From: an uncultured Granulosicoccus sp.
GTDB taxonomy: Bacteria; Pseudomonadota; Gammaproteobacteria; Granulosicoccales; Granulosicoccaceae
NCBI GenBank assembly: GCA_947495035.1
Contig: CANLXI010000025.1
Location: forward strand, 42,924 to 106,923
DNA length: 64,000 nucleotides
Direction: 5' to 3'
Position numbers and translations under genes: made by a program. Positions 16,892 through 26,100 of this stretch are shown here, piece after piece. A model generated the notes under the pieces. That model searched no databases, was not told the DNA's origin, and was given only the letters and a program-made list of their open reading frames with translations. Position 1 is the first letter of the stretch, and the number at the start of each line of letters is the position of its first letter.

Positions 16892-19800
16892 TCAGCTCAA
16901 TGTCGCATGCAGCGACTCGGCACTGCGGCCCAGAGGGTCACTGAGGGTCACGACATACAGTGTTCCCAGGGGCACGACTTCGCCACCGGGCACGTCCTTC
17001 ACCCCGGAGAAGCTGAGTGGCTCGTCCGGTTGCACGATGTCATGACTGCCCAGTGATTCCAGTACGCCTTCCGGAAAACGCCTGTCCACGCGCACCGAGT
17101 AGTACCCGCTGATGCCACCAGAGAGCCGTTGCGGGTGTGACAAGGTCAACACGACATTCGTCATGCCGCCAGCCACTGCCGTACCGGACAGATTGACCAG
17201 CGCCGGTGTATCCGGTGGAGCGCCCGGAATCAGGACCAGCGAGACCGGTTCGGAGGCGACACTCCAGCGTCCCGGAACCGGTGGCGAGGAGCCGTCTTCG
17301 GGCGCACCTTGCACTTCCACCCGATAGACATAGCGCGTCCAGGGTGTCAGCTGCGCGGTCCTCGCCACGAGCACCGGGCCGGTATCGCGGTATTCGGCAC
17401 TCTGCCGACCCGTCTCGGCATCGGCAGCCGCAATGCTGCCGCTGGCAACGATGGGCATGTTGGCAAGCAGCTTCGTGTCAGTACGGGTTCGTCGCAGTCG
17501 CCAGGTTCTGGCCGGCGTGACACCAGCCAGAACCGTGATGTTCGCTTGCACGACGTAATCCGGCTCAGCGGGCAACGATTCAACCGGCCGTACCGTCAGC
17601 GTGGGTTGTTGGGGTGGATCGCTGTTGGGCACGCCATACAGGATGATCGGCAGCTCACTCAGGTCCGGTTTGCCTCCGGATTCGGATTCCGCCGCAATCT
17701 TGTAGGCACTCAATATGCGCAGCGAACCGGACACGGCATGACGAAAGCCAGTCTCACTACCGGCGAAATCCACCATGACATCATCGAGTCGTTCGAACAG
17801 ATGATCCGGGAAAGCCGCCGCATTGTCACGATAGACGCCGGCACGAACCGCCGCATCAGGCGCATTATCGATCTGTGCCAGCAGTGCCGTCTCATTCTCC
17901 TGCTCCAGGTGAAGGCGCAGGCGATTCTCGTCGCAATGGTAGATGGCGTAATTCACCCCGGACTGTCCGCTCCAGCGATGCTCGATCCAGGCAAGCCCGG
18001 TGACATCCGGACGTGCGGAATAGAGAAGAAACGGCGGTACGCTCAACTGCAGGGGCGGACGCGGATCCACCAGATTCAGACGGATGTCTTCTGACAGCAC
18101 GGATTGTCGATTGGCCGTGTCAAACCACCTTGCATTGATGGTAAGGCGGCGCTGTTCGAGCAGGGCCAGCACCGGCCCCTCCATACGCAGCTCGACCCGA
18201 AAGGAACCTGGCTGTCCGGGAACGGCAACCTTGTCTGCCTCGGCCAGATCATGCTGCGTCGATGGCGCCAGAGGATCGCTGATGAACAGGCGAACGTGGC
18301 TCAGTTCCAGACTGCCGGGTGCCAGATCCGCAGCGTCCGGCACCGCCACGAATACCGTGATCCGACCGCCGCTGCTGGCTGCGTCGGCAATATCCGGCTG
18401 CCGATAATAACCCTGCAGGATGGGACGCGGAGGTCTGGGTCGCTGCCCTGCCCCGGCAGTCGTTCGTGTCCACTCGGACCAGCGCCCGAAGCGATCCTGC
18501 TGGGCGACGGCATAGTCAATGGCGGGCGCTGCCGCCTTGCGATCGGCAATGAATCCGGTACCCGGCTCATCGACGGGTTGTCCGGTTTCATCATCGACAT
18601 TGCTGGCCAGTACGATCGGCAGATGAAAGCCCTTGTCATTCTTGCGGTTCAAGCCTTCGACAACACCACTGCCAGCAGGTGTGCGTTTGGCGGCAGCCAG
18701 CAAACCGGCAACCCGGACGCCCGACAGTTGCAGTTCCACTTCTCGCCTGGCATCCGGTGGCTGACCGGGCAACCAGGCCTTGTGCAGCGTCCCGGTGATG
18801 TTCACCGACTCAGGCTGCTCCAGCGGTGCCAGCCGATCCACCACCGCATGCGTTTGCAGCATGACAAAGGTGCGGGGTCTGCTGATGATGGGCTCTGTCA
18901 AGGTGGCGACAGGCTTGCCGATGGGCAGTTTTTCCACCAGCGCTGAATAGCGCTTGAAAACAAGATCTCCCCGCAGATTGCGATCAGCTGCCTGTACCTG
19001 GCCCAAAGCTGCATCGAAGACCTGCCGAAGCGGATCCATGCCGACATCATCACTGGCGCCCGAGGCAACATCCTCGAAGAAGCCATAGACCCGATAGAAG
19101 ATGACGCGATCCTCGACTTCGACGAAGGTATCGTCGCGCATCTTGTACCCGAATCCGGTGGCGGTGCCCGGATCGGCCAGCGCACCGAACACACGCTGCA
19201 GCCGACGGGTCGTGCTGGAACCAGCCGGGTTGCCATCGGCATCCAACAGCACATTGCCATCGGCATCGGTCACCCGTTCGGTCACCGTCTGCTCGATCTG
19301 TGGCACCGAGACATCATCGATCAGCGCATCCAGATCTTCATCGAGCTTGCCGGACAAGGAAGCGACACGCTGCAGTTCCTGGGCAATGGTGGCAACAGGC
19401 GCGGCATCGGGCGCGGGAATGCCAGATGCTTCCTGCAAGGGCAGGCGTTTGGGCGCTTGTGCCGAAGTATGCGCAGCAGCCAGCGCAATTGGCGCCTGGA
19501 TTGGCAGATAGCGCGCACCGCCCTTGTGTGGCAGACACATCACGGTGTAGGGCTCGTACTCCAGATGCTGAGTATCGTGCGCTTCTATCCACTCGACACC
19601 GAAGACCGTGCCTGCTCCGGATACGCGAAGCTGAACGACATTCGGTGCAGAGAACGTGAAGGGTAGCTCGCTGCGACGACCAATGATTGCCGGTCCACGT
19701 CCCGTGCTCGAGGCCATGAACGCATCCACATGAAATCCGGATCGTGACCCGTCTCTGTCATTACCGGGTCGGATGATCACTGGACGACCATCATCACGGG

Positions 19801-20137
19801 ACTCCCCCTTTTCGGCTTGCGCGAACAGGTTGACCCAGAGGCACTGTTCGTTCTGCCCCAGTGACAGATACACGCTCACCGACTGGCCGACTTGCACATT
19901 GAACGGAGGAAACAAGGCCTGTCCACTGGCGTCATCGATATAGGCTGCCGTACGTCGCCGGGTCAACGTCTTGCGATTGTTGACCACGGCCCGGTACACC
20001 ACAAAGGGTGTTATCGGCAAACCCAGCAGCGGGTGCGTCGATACCCGTATGTGATTGCCCGCCTGTGCGTGGGGCTCCCGGATATCCACCGGCAAGGCGT
20101 GGGCATTCATCAACAGTGGATTGACATGATGCTGCAT
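16892..20137 (-). CDS. large hypothetical protein with FN3-like regions
   Basis: The middle gene of the operon, 1081 residues. Its ATG overlaps the TGA of the 2778-residue gene (ATGA) and is preceded by GGAGG, so the two are translationally coupled. There is no signal peptide or membrane helix. It begins with a beta-rich part (IRVSTHPLLGLPITPFVVYRA). Near residue 290 is a short Asp-rich repeat (DADGNVLLDADGNPAG) that could bind calcium. The second half has repeated beta-sandwich patterns; the last 250 residues look like fibronectin-III-type units (LTPWTRYVYRVEVQG, GYYSVRVDRR). It probably forms part of the same assembly as its neighbours. The function is unknown. Confidence 0.77.
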   Translation of the reverse strand: MQHHVNPLLMNAHALPVDIREPHAQAGNHIRVSTHPLLGLPITPFVVYRAVVNNRKTLTRRRTAAYIDDASGQALFPPFNVQVGQSVSVYLSLGQNEQCLWVNLFAQAEKGESRDDGRPVIIRPGNDRDGSRSGFHVDAFMASSTGRGPAIIGRRSELPFTFSAPNVVQLRVSGAGTVFGVEWIEAHDTQHLEYEPYTVMCLPHKGGARYLPIQAPIALAAAHTSAQAPKRLPLQEASGIPAPDAAPVATIAQELQRVASLSGKLDEDLDALIDDVSVPQIEQTVTERVTDADGNVLLDADGNPAGSSTTRRLQRVFGALADPGTATGFGYKMRDDTFVEVEDRVIFYRVYGFFEDVASGASDDVGMDPLRQVFDAALGQVQAADRNLRGDLVFKRYSALVEKLPIGKPVATLTEPIISRPRTFVMLQTHAVVDRLAPLEQPESVNITGTLHKAWLPGQPPDARREVELQLSGVRVAGLLAAAKRTPAGSGVVEGLNRKNDKGFHLPIVLASNVDDETGQPVDEPGTGFIADRKAAAPAIDYAVAQQDRFGRWSEWTRTTAGAGQRPRPPRPILQGYYRQPDIADAASSGGRITVFVAVPDAADLAPGSLELSHVRLFISDPLAPSTQHDLAEADKVAVPGQPGSFRVELRMEGPVLALLEQRRLTINARWFDTANRQSVLSEDIRLNLVDPRPPLQLSVPPFLLYSARPDVTGLAWIEHRWSGQSGVNYAIYHCDENRLRLHLEQENETALLAQIDNAPDAAVRAGVYRDNAAAFPDHLFERLDDVMVDFAGSETGFRHAVSGSLRILSAYKIAAESESGGKPDLSELPIILYGVPNSDPPQQPTLTVRPVESLPAEPDYVVQANITVLAGVTPARTWRLRRTRTDTKLLANMPIVASGSIAAADAETGRQSAEYRDTGPVLVARTAQLTPWTRYVYRVEVQGAPEDGSSPPVPGRWSVASEPVSLVLIPGAPPDTPALVNLSGTAVAGGMTNVVLTLSHPQRLSGGISGYYSVRVDRRFPEGVLESLGSHDIVQPDEPLSFSGVKDVPGGEVVPLGTLYVVTLSDPLGRSAESLHATLS

Positions 20138-23100
20138 CAGACCAGACCCTCCAGCGCCAGCATTCGCGGCACGGTACCCAGCAGCCGAGCACCACTGATG
20201 TCCCCGTCCGGTGTCGAGAAGGTGAGTTCGAGTCGTGTCTCACCCGATGGCTTGATCGCCGTGGTCGGTGCCAGAAAGACACGGGTCCACTGCGTATTGG
20301 CACGGTATACCTGCAAGGTCTCCACACCAATGACGCCCCCGCTGAGTTGCAGGCGCGACACGATCTCCGAACCGCCAGCGGTAATCACTGCCCCTTCGCG
20401 TTTCATCGGCTCCAGTGCATCCACGAGAACACCATCGATGACCCAATCGCTGCCATCGAACCGCCAGAAGACGTAGCTGTTGGGGCGATCGGCAGGCAAT
20501 GGCAAGGTATCGGCGTCCAGCTCTGCCAACAGCACACCCAGCGCGGCATCCGATTCTTCCATGGCCCCACTCAGAGAGGGTGCCGCACCTGTAATGATGA
20601 TTTCTTCGGCAGGGAACGGTGCATCGCTGCCAGCATCGTAACCCATGTCCGCGAGCATCTGCCCGGGTCCGCTGTAGCGCGACGTGGTGAAGCGGGTGCC
20701 GGAGACGAGAATCGACAGACCACTGCTGTCCCTGGCAACCAGATTCAGGTCGTACATGGCCCGAGGTTCGAGTTCCACCTGTGCTGCCATCGAAGCGCCA
20801 CCGGTGGCCGCCCCCTCCGGCAGGCAAGGTGCCGCCACCAGTGCATCATTGATGCGATTGGCTCCAGTGCTGTTGAATGTGGTGGGTCCGTTGTGCCAGC
20901 TCACGATCACTGGCAGCGGCGCCATCTTCTCGGCCAGAAGCGCAGGCGTGGTCTGAGGCGGCGGATCGGTTCTACGCACCTCGAGCGCCAGTTCGTAGCC
21001 GTATATTTCTGCCAGTTGCGAGACATGACCTTCATTGAAGTGCACCCAGAGTGGATCATCAGTGAAGTGAACGACACGCCCATCCACGGGCTCCACCCGA
21101 TGAATGTAGCGAGCCATGTCACGCGCGTCGAATACGTGCTCGTTCAGACCATCCTGCTCATTGCCGACTCCCAGCGTATCGCCCGCTGTTGCAAAAGCGA
21201 ATACCTGCGGCTCTGTGGCCGCCTGCCAGTTGCCAGCATCCGGAATGGCCGGCGGGCTGTCCGTACCATCGTCATTGCCTTCCCATGCCTGCCAGGACCA
21301 GCCGATCTCGATTTCGTAGATCGTGTCTGCTTCAAGAATGATGTCACGGCGCTCAGTGACCTCGGCCTGCAAGACGGCCGTCAGCACAGAGAGGCGCTCG
21401 TCCCGCAGCTGTTGATCGTTCAGGCGATTCTCGACAGCGACCAGATCCGTACCGCAGGCCGACAGGAAAGTCACTTCGACGCCACGCGGTGAAAGCATGT
21501 CAAAAGAGTCATAGGCCCGAGCCGGATCCTCCGCCCGATAGGCCACCACGTGACAATGACGCTCATCCGGCAATTTGTGCGATGTGATGACCCGTGCCGG
21601 CCAGCGATCGCCGCGCTCATCTCGGCCGGGCTTGCCGAATACGACCGGCAACAGATTCTGCTCACCGATCGGTGCGACATCATCCTGTGACTGACTCGCT
21701 CCCATGCAGATCTCATGAATGACAGAGTCCTCGGCATCGCTGAACAATTCGATCGACACGATGCCGGAACCGGCGAAGCGCAGTTCATGCTCTACCCCTT
21801 TCTCGCCACTGGTCACCGCGCCATCGACCCGCGCACCGGTTGCATTGCGGGCCTCTCCCTTCACGACGCCACCGAAGGTCATGGCACGAATCACCACCGT
21901 GTCAGCGGCCTGTGGCAGTTTGATGCTCAGCCCGGCGCTGGGCACCAGCAACTCGGGCACACCATCGCTACCCGGTTGCGGCTCACTGGTCGTGATATCG
22001 ACCTGGTCCACCAGACGCAGACCGTTTCTCTCGCCCAGGTCACTGAAGGCAACATTGCCGTGAGAGAAGCTCGACACATTGTCCGGCAATCGCAGCCCCT
22101 TGAAGTTGATGCAGTGCTCCCGGCTGACCGTGCTCAGACAGCAAAGCCGGAAGAAACTGGCCTCCCCGGCTCCTCCGGTCAACCTTATGGACTTGATGGG
22201 GTCGCCAGACGAAGACAGCTGCAAACGCAAGGGGGTCTGCTGCTTCGACGGTGAGCGGACTCGTGCCACCTCCTTGTTTCGCGCATCGAATCCGGTGGCT
22301 ACCACCTCGGTGGCCCCCAGCATCACCCACAGTTCAACCTCCCTGCATGCCTCTGGCAATTGAATACTCATGCCCGCCTGCGGAAACAGGAACTCGGGAA
22401 TGCGGTCACGGCCGAGCCTGGGGGTCGGCCCTGACTGATCGATGCGATCGGTCATGCGCAGAGTGTCCGAGCGTTTCAGAACACCCAGTTGAATGCCGTT
22501 GTGCGTCAGACTCTGAAAACCATCGTCACGCAGCTTGACGCCCTTGAAGGTCTCGCAACGTGGCGGCGTCTCAGGTTCATCCGAGAGGCTGCAACACAGG
22601 CGATAGAACAGCGACTCACCGCTGCCACCGGTGATACGCAGTCGCACGATGCCGGCCACACCCGTGAGTCGTGCGCTGACCGGACCATTGGGCGAAATGG
22701 AGATGGTGGCCGTGTCGGCAACAGCGCCTGTGGTGTCAATCGCGGACACCTCGATCGGGCTACTCGACGGCTTCCAGAAAAAGACTTCAACCTGCACACA
22801 GGGTTGCTTGAGAAAGAGCTCGATGCCGGATTGCGGAAAACTGATATCGGCACGACCATCACTGCCCAGGGTCACCGGTGTATTCACGGAGTTCAGGCGA
22901 TCAACGGCTGCAAAGGGTTTCTGCTGATCCAGAGCACGAATGGTCAGCGATTCCAGCACCAGGTTCAGGTGTTTCCCATCGGGCCTCACCCCATCGAAAT
23001 CGAAGCACTCGACTCGGGTATCTCCGGCCTGTCCGGCAGATTCGCAGACCAGAAATGTCAGCTCCGGCTGGAGAATGTCACGATCAAACTGTCCCTGCCA

Positions 23101-26100
23101 CGGCAAGGGGGTGTCACGCAGCCCCTGTGCCCGGGTCTGACGCCCAAAGGGCAGGCGGTAGCCGCGCTTGACGACCTCCCCACGCAGGGAGATGGTCATC
23201 GGCAGATCCACGACCACGCCGGGCTGAACGATTGCCCCTGTAGACGCCAGCAGGGCTTGCAGTGCGGCACCGGCAAAGCGTCGATCACCTACTGTCACGG
23301 CGGGCTCGGCCGTCAGGAAGAACTTGCTCGGATACGGTGGCGATGCGGCTGACTCGGCTCGGAAACGTACCTGATACAGGCTCACTCCGCGCGCTGCCCG
23401 ACCGTAGATACACGCTCGACGAGGCTCTGGCAGGGGCTCGCACAGATCTTCGATTTCATCCACCGGATCACCGCCCGTTCCTTCTCCACCACTGTCCGTG
23501 TTCTCCACCCAGGTCCAGGGATCCCAGTCGAGCAGTTTCAGTCTCGGCCCTTCGTGCTCGGAACTGGCCGGATTGTTCACCCCGGAACTGTCAGGCAGCT
23601 TGACCGGTGATGACATCCATACCGTCTGAATCGCCTTTGCCGGATCGCCGACATCACCACCCCCGCGTTTGCGCAGAACGATCTGATCGATCCGGTAGGC
23701 GTATTTCAGGCGGTTTGATCCGGACCAGAGTGACGAGCCTCCGGAAGCAACAGGCGCAATGCGATCACCGGATGGCATGCCCATCGAGGCATGCTGTCGG
23801 AAATTGAGAATCGGGGCGGTATCAGCCCAGACCGTCTGATTGTCCGCCGGAGCAACACCTTCGTTGCTGGTATTGCCGTTGCCATCGGTCACCAGTCTGA
23901 AAATCGGCTCGGCCGGCAGCGTGCTGGCCGTGATGGCCGTGGTCGCTGCACCCATGATCCGATCCTGTCGATCCGTCAGATCGATGGAGACGATGGGAGC
24001 TTCGGGTTCCGGCGGATCATCCGGCAGCAGCTCGACCCCGAACTTGACGCCGACGCAGCCTTCGAGCGAGAAGAAGAACATGTCCACCGAGCCACAGAAC
24101 TCGCCTTCCAGATACACCTCACCATCGAGATAGGTCAGGATGATTTCACCACGTGCACTGATGGACAGGACAACCAGGTCCAGTTCACCGTCCACGAAGA
24201 CACCACCCTTGATCAACAACGGCCGAGTCCCGAAACCGACCAGTACCTTGGCCGAGGCGCGCAACTCGATGGGACCGGCAGACCACTCGATACTCCAGCC
24301 GGCCCCCATGCCCACGGAAAAACCATCAAAGCTGAAACGCGGATCGCCCCCCAGGCTGGGCAGCCCGTCCTGTTCGATCATCAGATAGGCCCAGGCCTGT
24401 GCATCCAGTGTGCCGGGCAGCAAGGTCAGGGTTACCGGCTCGCCCGAGCGGCCGGCAAATCCATCCGAGCCTATACGCACATAGGTGCCTTGCAATGAAT
24501 ACGGAAAGTAGGCGCCGAATGGCACCTTCAGACTCAGCACCTTGGGAATCTCGTAGGTTGCCGACACCGCAACAGTCACCGCTTCATCATCGATCACGAT
24601 CAGGCCGGTAATGGTGCTGCGCTGCTTGCGCCCTTCACTGGCCTGCGTGTCCGGCACCGAGATGATCTCGACGTCCACACCCAGAATGACTTCCGGATCA
24701 GGGAAGGCGACCACCAGCATGCCGGAGGCGGAAAAACAGAAGGAGGCATCCGGCATGGTGCCGAGCACGACCCCCACACCCAGTGCATACTGCCCGAGCT
24801 CCGGTCGGTATTTCTCACCGGGGCTCTGGTTCCACCAGTCAAGCTCCGCCTGAATGCGATCGGGCGGATCGTCCGCGATGGCACGCTCGCCGTTCATGAC
24901 AAACAACCCCTTGAACCCATAGAGCGCCGCACCGGACTGGGCCAGCGGTACCGGCGTGCTGAACTGCACGCCGAGGAACAATTCCAGGAAGATGTCGGGC
25001 AAAGATCCGGGAGGATTGCCGAAGGGCTTGCCGAACGCCAGCCCTGCAGAACACCCCAATCCGACCGGAATGATGTTGGCCTCGACTCCGGCGCGAACCG
25101 TGCCATTGCTTTCGATGCGTAGACGCCCCTCACCTTCGAGTACATTCGGAATATTGGCCGTCAGCACGAACCCACGCAGTTCGAAGACCGGCAATGGGTC
25201 GTTGCCGAAGGTCATGCGAACGATGGCTTCGGTGACATTGATGATGCCGAGATTGAGGCCGATGGCCAGTCGCGCCTCGATCCACAGAGAGCCGTTGCCC
25301 ATTTCCACTTCGACGATTCGCAGCAACTCGCCAAGCACCCCGTCGATCCGCCAGACTCCCGGATCCTCGATCTCCAGCGACCGGGTGTCATAGGCCAGAC
25401 CCAGCTTCTCCCAGCCTTCCCGGGTATTGTCGAAGGAAATACCGACATCCTTGTAGCGGATCTTCAACGGCTTGTCGTCCCGCGTACGCAAGCCCAGTTT
25501 GCCGAAGTCCACATGCAATGTGCAGGTGTACTCCGCCAGAACCTTGAGCTGATAGGCCGCCCCGGGGTCGGCCGCGGAGCGCATGTCGATTTCACCGCGA
25601 ACTGCAATCAGGGACGTCTTGCTGTCGTCGCTGATCAGCTTATTGCCGGGACTCGTTTCCAGCTGCGACAGACCGGCCAGCGCAACCAGTGCGGTGATTC
25701 GTGCGCCGGCGCCGACGGCATTGTCCTGCGGGCGAATCCCGGAGAGCAGCATGGGAGCCAGTGCCATGGTTGATGTAAACAGGCTGCTCTCGATACTGCC
25801 CAGACCATCATCATCACCTTCCGATCGCAAGCCGAGGGAGATCCGGGTGAAATCCGTGATTTCATCATGAATGAAGCGCATCTCGACAATCCAGGTCTCG
25901 CTGGACATGTCCACGGGCGTTGTCGCTCCCCCGCCCCCGGGTATGCTCAGTGGCGGCAAGGGTGTTTCAGCCGGTGTCCAGACAACATCCAGCTCACCCA
26001 GGTTCGGTACCGCCTTGTCAAAGCCATCGGCGGTTGGCTTGTCCCAGCCCAGCAGCAGTCGCACCCGATAATCGAAACGCGGGTCAGGCGCATGAGTGGG

